Made by a program: the position numbers and the translations under genes. 64,000 nucleotides of DNA from Bacteroidales bacterium (GTDB lineage Bacteria > Bacteroidota > Bacteroidia > Bacteroidales > Marinilabiliaceae). The notes below the pieces were generated by a model that saw only the letters and a program-made list of their open reading frames with translations, was not told where the DNA came from and made no database searches. The stretch is from the NCBI GenBank assembly GCA_024401335.1, contig JAKSLH010000008.1, positions 1 through 64,000 of the forward strand, read 5' to 3'. This document shows positions 28,345 through 37,692 of this stretch, piece by piece; the stretch's first letter is position 1, and every line of letters starts with the position of its first letter.

Positions 28345-29835
28345 TTACTTAGACATTGACTTCTCAAGACGATACTTCCACTTAGCATAAGCATCAGCAT
28401 ACTCCTGTGCCTTGCTCTGGTTTGGCTCGATAACGTCGAGCTTCTCCAATGTAGCAAATGCCTCGTTGTTGTCCTTGTAGATGCCAGCACCCATACCGGC
28501 GCCCTTCGCTGCACCTACCGATCCGTCTGTATCATAGAGCTCGATAACTGCTCCTGTAACACCTGCAAGTGTGTCACGGAAGATTGGGCTGAGGAACATG
28601 TTTGCATGACCTGCATGGATCTTGCTTACATTCATACCCATCTCCTTCATGATGTCAATACCATACTTGAATGAGAATACAATACCTTCCTGTGCTGCAC
28701 GAACAATGTGATGCTTTGAATGTACGTTGAAGTTCAAGCCACGGATTGAGCAGTTGATCTCACGGTTCTCAAGCATACGCTCTGCACCGTTACCGAAAGG
28801 AAGAACCGAAAGGCCTGCGCTACCGATTGGTGCCTTGGCTGCAAGGTCGTTCATCTCGTTGTATGAGATGCCTTCTGGTGCGATATTTCTCTTTATCCAT
28901 GAGTTGAGGATACCTGTTCCGTTCACACAGAGCAACACACCGCAACGCACGTCCTTTGCTGTGTGGTTCACGTGTGCAAATGTATTTACACGGCTCTTTG
29001 GATCATAATCTACTGTGCCGTTCACACCATATACAACACCCGATGTACCTGCTGTTGAAGCGATCTCACCTGGGTTGAATACATTGAGTGAAAGTGCGTT
29101 GTTTGGCTGGTCACCACCACGGTATGTAACAGGTGTACCCTCCTTAAGACCGAGCTCTGCTGCAGCCTTCGATGTCAACTGACCCTGCTCTGAGAATGTT
29201 GGCTTGATCTCTGGGATGAATGCCTCAGGTATGCCATAGTAGTCAAGAAGGAACTTGGCTACCTTGTTCTCTGCGAAATCCCACATCATGCCCTCTGAAA
29301 GACCACTCGCTGTTGTGCTGATGACGTCTGTCATCTTCATCGCGATGAAGTCACCTGGAAGCATGATCTTATATATCTTCTCGAATATCTGTGGCTCGTT
29401 CTCCTTCACCCAAGCAAGCTTAGAAGCTGTGAAGTTACCTGGCGAGTTGAGAAGGTGCGAAAGACACTTCTCCTGGCCGATTGTCTCAAATGCCTTCTGG
29501 CCGTATGGCACCGCACGTGAGTCGCACCAGATGATTGATGGACGAAGAACCTGCTGGTTCTTGTCTACGCATACAAGGCCGTGCATCTGGTATGAAATAC
29601 CGATTGCCTTAACCTCTGCAGGATTTGCTCCGCTCTCCTTCATGATTGAATTTACAGAGAGTTTGAGGTTTTCCCACCACATCTCTGGATCCTGCTCAGC
29701 CCATCCTGGATTAACAGCTATAATCTTAGCCTCTGTCTTTGGGAAGAATGTTGTTGCTACGCACTTGCCTGTCTCAACATTTACAAGGCTAGCCTTTACC
29801 GAACTACTTCCTACATCTACTCCTAATGTGTACAT
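28345..29835 (-). CDS. xylB: xylulokinase
   Basis: A 496-residue FGGY-family kinase that phosphorylates D-xylulose with ATP in the cytoplasm, feeding the pentose phosphate pathway. LGVDVGSSSVKASLV is the phosphate-binding loop, SYQMHGLVCVD with WCDSRA is the substrate region, and RGGDQPNNALSLNVF holds the catalytic Asp. The length fits the family. It lies 16 bases downstream of the GntR regulator. Xylose isomerase, the preceding step, is not in this window. Confidence 0.92.
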   Translation of the reverse strand: MYTLGVDVGSSSVKASLVNVETGKCVATTFFPKTEAKIIAVNPGWAEQDPEMWWENLKLSVNSIMKESGANPAEVKAIGISYQMHGLVCVDKNQQVLRPSIIWCDSRAVPYGQKAFETIGQEKCLSHLLNSPGNFTASKLAWVKENEPQIFEKIYKIMLPGDFIAMKMTDVISTTASGLSEGMMWDFAENKVAKFLLDYYGIPEAFIPEIKPTFSEQGQLTSKAAAELGLKEGTPVTYRGGDQPNNALSLNVFNPGEIASTAGTSGVVYGVNGTVDYDPKSRVNTFAHVNHTAKDVRCGVLLCVNGTGILNSWIKRNIAPEGISYNEMNDLAAKAPIGSAGLSVLPFGNGAERMLENREINCSIRGLNFNVHSKHHIVRAAQEGIVFSFKYGIDIMKEMGMNVSKIHAGHANMFLSPIFRDTLAGVTGAVIELYDTDGSVGAAKGAGMGAGIYKDNNEAFATLEKLDVIEPNQSKAQEYADAYAKWKYRLEKSMSK

Positions 29836-29851
29836 GTTGTTTTTTTATTTA

Positions 29852-30850
29852 TTATAAAGATTCTCTAATTATCATTTCACTGGGAACACACTCCTTCATC
29901 GGCTCATCCGACGTCACAAACTCTGCCGCCCTGCGACCCATAGTCTTGAAGTCGGTCGAGAAGACCGTTATTCCCTTATATATGAACTGCTTCATCGGGG
30001 TCTCGTTATACGAGATGATTCCCGTATCAACTCCCGGCTCTAGCTTCTTCTGACGACACTGCTCCAAGAAGCGGCCTAGCATTCTGTCACTGACACTGAA
30101 ATATGCTACGCCTGCATGGACATCAAACTTCGAAGAGTCTTCCTCTATCACGTAGTCTAGTGCATTGCGCTGACAGAAACTCACAAAGCGATTGAGCGAC
30201 TCCTTTGGATGATTGGTATATTCCGGATAAAGGAAATGCACCTCGCGGTACTTTCTCAATCTGTGAAGCACCTTGTCGAGTCCTCGCTCCAAGGCATCAC
30301 CAAAATCCTGATACAACACATTGCTGTTGCTCTTGTCAAACAGCTTCCAGTCTATGATAAGCAACTTGTCCTGTGGTATGAGGCTTAAAGCCTCCTGCGT
30401 ACCCTCGCCATCAAAAGGCATGACAATATACTTCGAGTATTTTCCTATACTCTCCTCTATCAGTTTCTTGAAGATTAATGGCTTGTAATGATGGAAATTC
30501 ACATCAGCTATCACATTCTGAGGAAGATTCCTCACAAAGGCATCATAAAGCACCTCCTTGTACGCCTTGAATGTGTCCAGGAAGACGAACACTTTGTTCA
30601 CCGGATTTGACACGAAATAGCCCTTGTTAGGCACACTCTCTATCACTCCCTGGTCCTTGAGCATCGAATAGGCCTTGAAGACGGTATCACGCGACAACTG
30701 GTAATCCTGACACATCTGATTTACTGATGGCAGCGAATCACCGGCCGCTAGACTGCCCTGCGATATGGCATCGTTGACAGCATCCACTATCAGACGAAAC
30801 TTAGGCGAATTGACCTTGCCGCTAAAATCTATTTTTATAATACCAGCCAC
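29852..30850 (-). CDS. GntR-family regulator with LacI-like sugar-sensing domain
   Basis: A 332-residue transcription factor. Residues about 1-85 are a GntR winged helix (DSLPSVNQMCQDYQLSRDTV, then YSMLKDQGVIESVPNKGYFV). From about 90 to the end is a periplasmic-binding-protein-like domain with ITVFSTDFKTMGRRAAEF, as in LacI-type effector domains. It is the first gene of the operon with xylB and the transporter gene, so it probably controls pentose use in response to xylose or a derivative. Repeated TGTTCTGCTC boxes lie just upstream and may be its operators. Confidence 0.88.
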   Translation of the reverse strand: MAGIIKIDFSGKVNSPKFRLIVDAVNDAISQGSLAAGDSLPSVNQMCQDYQLSRDTVFKAYSMLKDQGVIESVPNKGYFVSNPVNKVFVFLDTFKAYKEVLYDAFVRNLPQNVIADVNFHHYKPLIFKKLIEESIGKYSKYIVMPFDGEGTQEALSLIPQDKLLIIDWKLFDKSNSNVLYQDFGDALERGLDKVLHRLRKYREVHFLYPEYTNHPKESLNRFVSFCQRNALDYVIEEDSSKFDVHAGVAYFSVSDRMLGRFLEQCRQKKLEPGVDTGIISYNETPMKQFIYKGITVFSTDFKTMGRRAAEFVTSDEPMKECVPSEMIIRESL

Positions 30851-30853
30851 TAC

Positions 30854-30873
30854 TGTTCTGCTCTGTTCTGCTC
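30854..30873. promoter_or_regulatory. tandem TGTTCTGCTC boxes, possible regulator operator
   Basis: Two head-to-tail copies of the 10-mer TGTTCTGCTC lie between the GntR start codon and its -7 element, overlapping the expected transcript start. A third copy lies at 31002-31011 in the same intergenic region. The position suits autoregulation by the GntR protein; direct evidence is lacking. Confidence 0.4.
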
Positions 30874-30875
30874 TG

Positions 30876-30906
30876 CAAATGTAGAAAGAGTTTTGAAACT
30901 AACAAA
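30876..30906 (-). promoter_or_regulatory. promoter of the GntR-xylB-xylE operon
   Basis: On the minus strand TTTG (30903-30906), a 19-base spacer, then TACATTTG (30876-30883). This is a full match to the Bacteroidota -33/-7 consensus. The transcript would start near 30868, some 18 bases before the GntR start codon. Confidence 0.75.
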
Positions 30907-31066
30907 TAGTTTTTATTATTTATTTGCGTTCAAAAAACAAAGCAACCTGATTATCTTGCACTTACACCTTCCCATATTTCACTCTACCGGCATTACCTGT
31001 TTGTTCTGCTCTATCTGCATTTCATTCCCCCGACACCACTATTCATCAACATGAAAAGTAAATCAT

Positions 31067-31096
31067 TTTGTCCCTCCATTTATTTTCCTAACTTTG
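31067..31096 (+). promoter_or_regulatory. promoter of the first DUF6057/CxxCH pair
   Basis: TTTG at 31067-31070, an 18-base spacer, and TAACTTTG at 31089-31096. The expected transcript start near 31103 lies before the ATG at 31114 but after the longer alternative start at 31051, which supports the shorter protein. Confidence 0.7.
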
Positions 31097-31113
31097 CATG
31101 CAAACTTACTAGC

Positions 31114-32841
31114 ATGAACAAACCATATTCTCAGTCTTGGATGTACCCGGCTATTCTGGCCGCTACGCTCTTTGCTGCCGTCTTTTTGTTCTTCGGACTC
31201 TATTATCCGCATCACCTTCATTTTCAAGAGCAATATCAGCTTTTCCTGTTCGATGCCTCATACATCAATGATATAATATCAGTTCCTGGTGGCATAGCCG
31301 ATCTGACAGGCCGATTCCTTACGCAGTTCTTCTTGCTGGCTTGGGTTGGCGCCGCTATCGTGGCTCTTCTTCTGGTGGGCATATTCCTTCTCTCTTGGAG
31401 AATCTCTCCTAAGGGTTGGCTTCAGCCTGCAGGTCTGCTTCCTGCTATCATATTGTGGCTGTTCTTCTGCAACGAAAACGCTCTCCTTGGAGCCATCGTC
31501 GCCATACTCCTGACTCTGCTTGCCGACTGGGGGATGTCTGCTATCCAGCATAAGAGATTACGATTGGCTATCCGCATCATATCAGCCCCAGTCCTCTATT
31601 GGGCATTGGGTCCTTTGGCTATAATATGCGGTCTTCTGCCTCTGATTACTTCTATCCGTTCACGCGACAAAGTCGAGATATTGGCTTCGGCTGTCACTAT
31701 TCTCATAATGGCAGTCATGCCACTTATTGCTCATTGCTCTGTCGCTATCCCATTGGAACGACTCTTCTTGTCGCCTCACTATTTCCGTCAGATACTCGAC
31801 ATCCCATATATCCTCTGGATGGCTGCAGCGACAACGGTACTATTGCCTCTGCTTCCTGCCACACGACAGAGCCAATGGAAGTCTATCGCTGTCTTGGCTC
31901 TGGTGGTCTGCTGCACCGGCTATGCTGTCAAGTCTTCTTTCAACAGGGCTTCTGAAGATGTGATGTCCTACGACTTCATGTGCCGCTTCCAGCAATGGAA
32001 CCGCCTTATCGACACCGCCAATCAGAAGAGGCCTAGAAACTCGCTCTCATGCACTGCTCTCAACCTGGCTCTTGGCATGAAGGGGTTGTTGGCCGACCAC
32101 ATGTTTGAATACAACCAGAATGGTCTCGCAGGTCTCCTGCCTCCGTTCGACCGCGACCCTATAAGTCCTCTGACCACTGGTGAGGCATACTTCCAGCTGG
32201 GCCTGATCAACACAGCTCAACGTTTCGTCTTTGAGGCTCAAGAGGCTATTCAGGACTACCAGAAGAGCGGACGCTGCTATAAGCGCCTGGCGGAGACCAA
32301 CCTGATATGCGGCAATTATGAAGTGGCCCGCAAGTATATCGACGCTCTGTCGAAGACTATCTTCTACAGCGACTGGGCCCGCGATGTCATGCCTCTGCTT
32401 GGCAACGACGAGGCTGTAGCCAAGCATGAAGTATATGGACGCTTGCGCTCTCTGATGCCCGACAAGGACTATATGTTCCAGGAAGGTGACTTCACTGAGG
32501 TGCTGAGCAATCAGGTGCTGGCTAACGGCTCTAACCGACTGGCCTACGAATATCTTCAGAGCGCATGCCTGTTGCAACGTGATATCGAGTCGTTCGTCTC
32601 TAACCTCAAGATGGGCGACAAGATACAGTATCAATATATGCCATATATGTTCCAGCAGGCTTATATTCTGTGGTGGAGCAGCAAGCATAACGCGCAGGAC
32701 AAGACGCCTGAGTTTATCAGCCCTAACGTCATAGCGGGACTTAACCAGTTCTATGGCGCCACTCAGCAGCGACCTGTCAATAAGAATAGCATCGCGGCTC
32801 GTTTCGGCAACACTTACTGGTTCTATTATTTCATGCAATAA
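31114..32841 (+). CDS. DUF6057-like membrane protein, copy A
   Basis: A 575-residue protein of unknown function. The N-terminal half (to about residue 290) has roughly ten hydrophobic segments. The C-terminal half is soluble and helical, with TPR-like pairs such as YFQLGLINTAQRFVFEAQEA and KRLAETNLICGNYEVARKY. It ends FGNTYWFYYFMQ. The longest frame starts at 31051, but the promoter lies inside that extension, so 31114 is chosen. The next gene begins 14 bases after its stop and encodes a CxxCH lipoprotein, a pairing seen three times in this window. The DUF number is recalled, not searched. Confidence 0.7.
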   Translation: MNKPYSQSWMYPAILAATLFAAVFLFFGLYYPHHLHFQEQYQLFLFDASYINDIISVPGGIADLTGRFLTQFFLLAWVGAAIVALLLVGIFLLSWRISPKGWLQPAGLLPAIILWLFFCNENALLGAIVAILLTLLADWGMSAIQHKRLRLAIRIISAPVLYWALGPLAIICGLLPLITSIRSRDKVEILASAVTILIMAVMPLIAHCSVAIPLERLFLSPHYFRQILDIPYILWMAAATTVLLPLLPATRQSQWKSIAVLALVVCCTGYAVKSSFNRASEDVMSYDFMCRFQQWNRLIDTANQKRPRNSLSCTALNLALGMKGLLADHMFEYNQNGLAGLLPPFDRDPISPLTTGEAYFQLGLINTAQRFVFEAQEAIQDYQKSGRCYKRLAETNLICGNYEVARKYIDALSKTIFYSDWARDVMPLLGNDEAVAKHEVYGRLRSLMPDKDYMFQEGDFTEVLSNQVLANGSNRLAYEYLQSACLLQRDIESFVSNLKMGDKIQYQYMPYMFQQAYILWWSSKHNAQDKTPEFISPNVIAGLNQFYGATQQRPVNKNSIAARFGNTYWFYYFMQ

Positions 32842-32854
32842 TCTGAATGTTCCT

Positions 32855-34327
32855 ATGAAGACATATAATATATTGACTCTGCTTCTTTTATGCTGTTTCG
32901 TCTCATGCAAGGAGACTATAAACAATGCTAAGAGCATAGCAGAACGACCTGCCATCTATCCAGATTATGTAGGTGTGACAATTCCTGCCAACATTGCTCC
33001 TCTCGATTTCTGCATGAGTGATGAGTCAGTTCAGCTTATCGACGTCGTCATAACCAACTCTAACGGGCTCATGCTTCACACTCAAGGCCACGAGTCGGCA
33101 GGCATCGAGGCTAAGGACTGGAACGAACTTCTATCACACAGCAAGGGCGACTCACTCCAAGTTGTGGTTTCTGCCAAACATAACGGCAGTTGGCAGACAT
33201 ATCTTCCATTCAGCATATATGTCAGCCACGACAGTATCGACTATGGCATCGCCTATCGTCTTGTCGAACCAGGATATGGTGTATATAGCAAGATGGGCAT
33301 CTACGAATGTTGCTTGTCAAATAGCCAGCAGACCGCTATTATCGAAAACACTCAGTTCCAGGGCTGCGTCAACTGTCACAGCTTCAACCGCGGGAACCCT
33401 GCCGGCATGAGTCTGCATATACGTGGCGCACATGGAGCGACTCTTCTGCGTCTCAACAGCGAGATAAAGGCTTATAACACGGCTACGTCACAGACTCTCG
33501 GCTCTTGCGTATATCCTTACTGGCATCCTTCCGGAAGATATATCGCCTATAGCACTAACACTACTCGTCAGGTGTTCCACGTCCGCGACACTAAGCGCAT
33601 CGAGGTCTTCGACAGTGCGTCCGACTTGCAGGTATACGACACGGAGACTAACACTCTGCTCACAACTCCGCTTCTGATGAATAAGGAGTCTATGGAGACG
33701 TTCCCTGCCTTCTCGGCCGACGGACACACCATCTTCTTCTGCGTGGCCGACCAGAAGCCAGCAGAAGACAACCAATTCGACAACATACACTATAGTCTAT
33801 GCTCCATCGCTTTCAACCCTGAAAAAGGCACATTTGGCGACCATATCGACACTTTGGTCAACGCTGCCGCTATGGGCAAAAGCATATCCTTCCCTCGCCC
33901 ATCCTACGACGGACGCTATCTGGTATATACTATGGCCAACTATGGCCAGTTCAGCATCTGGCACCCGGAAGCCGACCTCTATATGCTTGACTTGAACGAC
34001 GGTTCTATCCGCCCTATGGATGGCATCAATAGCGACAATACGGAGTCATACCACAGCTGGTCGAGCAACAGCCGATGGATGGTCTTCTCTTCTCGACGTG
34101 ACGACGGCCTCTTCACCCGTCCTTACTTCACACATATCAACGACGACGGCTCTCAGACCAAACCTTTCATGCTGCCACAGACCAACCCTCGCTGCTTCTA
34201 CCGCGACCTGTTCTTCTCCTACAACGTTCCTGAATTCATCACTGGCCCTGTCAACTACGACAGCAACAAAGCCGTCAGAGCAATAGAATCACCCGAACGC
34301 ATCCAGATGCAGGTCGCAACAAGATAA
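32855..34327 (+). CDS. CxxCH beta-propeller (TolB/PD40-like) lipoprotein, copy A
   Basis: A 490-residue probable lipoprotein; the signal sequence ends with a lipobox at LLCCFVSCKE (Cys18). After an IYPDYVGVTIPANIAPL segment comes GCVNCHSF, a CxxCH haem c-type motif at residues 171-175. TolB-like propeller strands follow (YPYWHPSGRYIAYSTN, METFPAFSADGHTIFF, SYHSWSSNSRWMVFSSRR). A longer frame from 32753 overlaps the upstream gene and lacks the signal peptide, so 32855 is the start. No catalytic role can be assigned. It closely resembles the copy at 53957-55435. Confidence 0.75.
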   Translation: MKTYNILTLLLLCCFVSCKETINNAKSIAERPAIYPDYVGVTIPANIAPLDFCMSDESVQLIDVVITNSNGLMLHTQGHESAGIEAKDWNELLSHSKGDSLQVVVSAKHNGSWQTYLPFSIYVSHDSIDYGIAYRLVEPGYGVYSKMGIYECCLSNSQQTAIIENTQFQGCVNCHSFNRGNPAGMSLHIRGAHGATLLRLNSEIKAYNTATSQTLGSCVYPYWHPSGRYIAYSTNTTRQVFHVRDTKRIEVFDSASDLQVYDTETNTLLTTPLLMNKESMETFPAFSADGHTIFFCVADQKPAEDNQFDNIHYSLCSIAFNPEKGTFGDHIDTLVNAAAMGKSISFPRPSYDGRYLVYTMANYGQFSIWHPEADLYMLDLNDGSIRPMDGINSDNTESYHSWSSNSRWMVFSSRRDDGLFTRPYFTHINDDGSQTKPFMLPQTNPRCFYRDLFFSYNVPEFITGPVNYDSNKAVRAIESPERIQMQVATR

Positions 34328-34378
34328 GATATAACAGAATCCGTTCTCTTCATTCAAGAAGACAACAATAAACAACAA

Positions 34379-34410
34379 ATGGGCTGGCTCAAATCAATGA
34401 ACCAGCCCAT
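34379..34410. terminator. bidirectional terminator hairpin (ATGGGCTGG family, copy 1)
   Basis: Arms ATGGGCTGGCTCA and TGAACCAGCCCAT with one mismatch. It lies between convergent CxxCH lipoprotein genes. The same arm sequence occurs in the hairpins at 37693-37720 and 52587-52620. Confidence 0.8.
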
Positions 34411-34427
34411 CTTTTATAATCTAAGTC

Positions 34428-35915
34428 TTACTTGTCAAATACCCTGCTGAATCTGTCAACACTTATCTTCACCGGCTCAACCATGAATTCCGGACGGTTG
34501 TAGCACTTGAGGCGGTAGGTGTTGTGCTCCGGGTCCTCCTGAGGCAAGAGGAACGGCTTATCAACCACTCCATCGTGGAAGTAAGAGAAATAGAGACGGC
34601 TATAATTGCCATCGCCACGGCGGCTGGAACACATGATCCAACGTCCGCTGCTCGACCATGACGGATAGGTATCGGCAAAGCCTTCGCTATTGAAAATGGC
34701 AAGATCTATGTCGGGAGAAGACGGGTCGAGCGACATGCAAAGGATGTCGGCATCACCATGTCTGGTATGAAAGCATCCATATTGTCCCTCTGCGAACAGC
34801 ATATAGCGGCCATCGGGACTGATGCGCGGCAATGTGGCGCTCTTGTTTTTCGATGCTGCATCATAGACAAGCTCCTCCTCGCCGAAGCTGTGTGATGCGA
34901 CGTCGAACGAACGACGGTAGAGGTTATACTGTATCTTCTCGTATGTAGATCGAATATCTTTGTCGGCCAGCTCATCAGGAAGTGGAACGGACTTGCAGTA
35001 GTACAGCGACTTGCCATCAGGCGACCATGTAGGATAGACCTCGAGAAGGTCAGGGTCGTTGCAGATGACGCTCACAGAATCGGTGTTCACATCGTAGAGT
35101 ATCAGATCGCTTGCAAGATCATAAACCTCAATCTTGTCGGGATGTGACGTATAAAAAGCCTGACGAGTCAGATTAGTCGAGAAGGCCACGAGTTTCTCTG
35201 CAGGATGCCATGAAGGATAGACACCCGAAGATATGGTGTAGTCACGCTTGAGGTTGACCTTTGAGATCTTGCCGTCATTCACTATCACAGTACCAGCATT
35301 AGAGAGACGCACATGAAACAGCATATTATCGGTCTTATAGTTCTGGTAGCTATGGCAGTTGATGCACTGACCTATCTTTCTGTCGTTCATAGTGATCTCA
35401 TTGTTGAAGATTTCAGATTCTTCAAACGTAGTAATGTTTCGCTGTGATATCGACATATAGCTCCATGCGACATATGTAGGATCTATAAGACGGTAAGACA
35501 CATATTCATCGATAGGCTCATCTGCGACATGTATCTCAAACGGACGGAATGCGGTCCACTCTCCGTTCTTCTCTCCCCACACCTCGACCTTTAGGCTCTT
35601 GCCTTTCGAAGCGTCAAGCATGGCATGCCACTCATCCTCTGGCATCTGAACCTTCACGCCCTTGCCGTATGTCTGCTGCTGTCCGTCGGGTGTCGTGACA
35701 CGTGCCACGCACTTGCTGTACTCGCCCTGAGGTAGCATGAAGTTGAGCGGAGCAATGTTACAAGGCACCGTCACGTCACAGTAGTCAGGGTAGATGGCAG
35801 GCAGGCTCTGGGTCTCACTGCTCGAGGCTGGCACATCCGGATGACGCACGCACGACGCTAGTAGCATCAGGGCAAAACCCATCAAATAGCACTTATATTT
35901 AATTGTATTCATCAT
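34428..35915 (-). CDS. CxxCH beta-propeller (TolB/PD40-like) lipoprotein, copy B (left arm)
   Basis: A 495-residue probable lipoprotein with lipobox LLASCVRH (Cys22), IYPDYCDVTVPCNIAPL, and the CxxCH motif CINCH at residues 184-188. Propeller repeats include YPSWHPAEKLVAFSTN, EVYPTWSPDGKSLYYC and DTYPSWSSSGRWIMCSSRR. It is the last gene of the left susC arm and lies 18 bases downstream of its DUF6057 partner. Among the three copies it is the most divergent: the PGYxVYSKMGIY segment of A and C reads PTYVAWSYMSIS here. Haem attachment is inferred only from the motif. Confidence 0.75.
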   Translation of the reverse strand: MMNTIKYKCYLMGFALMLLASCVRHPDVPASSSETQSLPAIYPDYCDVTVPCNIAPLNFMLPQGEYSKCVARVTTPDGQQQTYGKGVKVQMPEDEWHAMLDASKGKSLKVEVWGEKNGEWTAFRPFEIHVADEPIDEYVSYRLIDPTYVAWSYMSISQRNITTFEESEIFNNEITMNDRKIGQCINCHSYQNYKTDNMLFHVRLSNAGTVIVNDGKISKVNLKRDYTISSGVYPSWHPAEKLVAFSTNLTRQAFYTSHPDKIEVYDLASDLILYDVNTDSVSVICNDPDLLEVYPTWSPDGKSLYYCKSVPLPDELADKDIRSTYEKIQYNLYRRSFDVASHSFGEEELVYDAASKNKSATLPRISPDGRYMLFAEGQYGCFHTRHGDADILCMSLDPSSPDIDLAIFNSEGFADTYPSWSSSGRWIMCSSRRGDGNYSRLYFSYFHDGVVDKPFLLPQEDPEHNTYRLKCYNRPEFMVEPVKISVDRFSRVFDK

Positions 35916-35933
35916 TCTATTTCTGTATAGCCG

Positions 35934-37676
35934 TTATCTAATTTTTTTACCGAATATATTATAATACCAGTATGTATCGCCATAGTCATTACAAATCATC
36001 TCGGATATCTCTTTCAGAGTCTTGCCTCTACTTACATGGTTTTCTATAGTTGACCAGAAGCGCTGGTATCTGTCGTAGATCTCCTGGCTGACAGGAATCT
36101 TCATTCTTCTCTTCTCTGGCGATTTGTCCATGAACAAGATATATGCCTCTTGGGCATGAGTTGGGAACGTCTCCCCTTCATGTTGTTTCACAAACTGACG
36201 GAGTGATGGCCAGAAACAACGTGAATCACAACGTAGCATGGAATATAACAAGGCTTGCTCTGAAGCTATTCTGCTGTCAGCTTCATACCAGAACACCACG
36301 CTGTTGATCAGGTAGCTGATACTGTTCTCTACACCGGTAAGTTCATTTGGATAAGCCCTATGCAATTCACGTATGTTTTCTGTTACAGGAGCTGGTTGCC
36401 AATCAGAATAGAACGGAAGGCCATGCAGCTGAGCGGTATAACGATCCACCAGCGCCTTTTCGCCGTTAGCGTAGGCACAACGCGAAAGCGCCTTCAGATA
36501 AAATGGAGAGAATCCTGATTGGACAGCGCATTCAAAGGCCAAACGGAATCCTTCGTTCAGCAATCCATAGTTATAGTAGACAACTGGTGACGCTATCTCC
36601 AGGAAGCTCACATGCAAAGAATCGGGATTATAAATAGCACTATAATCATTTCTCATCTTAAATGAGTTCTCATGCATAGCTTCCTTGTTCATCAAAGCCA
36701 CATTCTCCAGCATTACCATAGAGACCGTCGGCTTCGGATTTTCATTTACAACGTCGAGCACATCCTGCCATTTGTCGTCCTCTGCATAACGCACCATGCG
36801 CATCTCGTCGATGTAGTTGCTGTCACGGAACATCATAGACCATGTGAAGGCTATTCCGGCTACGGCACAAGCCATAGGGACAAATGCCTTTGACAAATAT
36901 CGGCTGCATAGAGGGATGATTACAGAAACAGCTCCCAACAGCCAGAAAGGTATAGTAAGATGCTCACTGCAGTCGCTTGCCGTAATGAAGCGAGGCATTC
37001 CTGCCAGTGCAGTCACATCGTCTGATTTCATGTTTGAATATAATAACGTGCGCCATATTCCAGCTGCGAAGAGTATCAAGACAACACCCAATAGTTCGCG
37101 CCAGGTTGGCTTTTCAATAATAGCAAGGCATATCACAAAAAGTATTGCGAACCAGCCAAGCACAGGATAAGAGCAAAAGGCAATAATATACCATACAAGA
37201 TGCCATTTGCGTGGTGTGTTGCGGGCAATCCACAACAATGTCAGCATGACAAGATAACCCACCGACTGCGAGAACCAGTAGCCTCGTATGGTGGAGATGT
37301 AGATCCAGTAGCCCAGATCGACGATCGAAGTCAGCAGAAAAGCGACAGGCAGCAGCATCAGCGCAGAGGCGTTACCCTGCAGGCGGAATGCTTTGGTGCC
37401 CACAAAGAATATCAGAGTCCATATGGCCATAAGCACCGATGCGCCAACAGCCGGATAACAGAACAGTTGTGTAAGCCATGCTCCAACATACCGCATCAAG
37501 CCGAATGGCCTAGACATGAGGGTCTGAAAGAATGGCGCGCCATAGAGGAATTCGGAACGGTCGTGCGCCGTATATAAGACCTCCCGGTTTAGATATAGTA
37601 TGTATACAGCAAACAGGAAGAAAGCCGCGAGGCTCGCATAAATGCAGATGTCCTGTCTTTTTTTATCAGTGTTCAT
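35934..37676 (-). CDS. DUF6057-like membrane protein, copy B (left arm)
   Basis: A 580-residue protein with about ten N-terminal membrane helices (to roughly residue 280) and a soluble helical C-terminal half ending DTYWYYNIFGKKIR, matching DTYWYYN/NTYWFYYF of the family. It is the most divergent of the three copies. It follows a strong terminator-like hairpin (37693-37720) by 17 bases, so it is either expressed by read-through from the susC operon or kept low. It is paired with the CxxCH lipoprotein at 34428-35915. Function unknown. Confidence 0.7.
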   Translation of the reverse strand: MNTDKKRQDICIYASLAAFFLFAVYILYLNREVLYTAHDRSEFLYGAPFFQTLMSRPFGLMRYVGAWLTQLFCYPAVGASVLMAIWTLIFFVGTKAFRLQGNASALMLLPVAFLLTSIVDLGYWIYISTIRGYWFSQSVGYLVMLTLLWIARNTPRKWHLVWYIIAFCSYPVLGWFAILFVICLAIIEKPTWRELLGVVLILFAAGIWRTLLYSNMKSDDVTALAGMPRFITASDCSEHLTIPFWLLGAVSVIIPLCSRYLSKAFVPMACAVAGIAFTWSMMFRDSNYIDEMRMVRYAEDDKWQDVLDVVNENPKPTVSMVMLENVALMNKEAMHENSFKMRNDYSAIYNPDSLHVSFLEIASPVVYYNYGLLNEGFRLAFECAVQSGFSPFYLKALSRCAYANGEKALVDRYTAQLHGLPFYSDWQPAPVTENIRELHRAYPNELTGVENSISYLINSVVFWYEADSRIASEQALLYSMLRCDSRCFWPSLRQFVKQHEGETFPTHAQEAYILFMDKSPEKRRMKIPVSQEIYDRYQRFWSTIENHVSRGKTLKEISEMICNDYGDTYWYYNIFGKKIR

Positions 37677-37692
37677 ATTGTCATCAAAAAAA

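Noticed and set aside
32047..32955. Open frame of 302 codons on the minus strand
   Set aside because: It overlaps the end of the DUF6057 gene and the start of the CxxCH lipoprotein gene, which have signal sequence, paralogues and promoter. The antisense frame has none of these.
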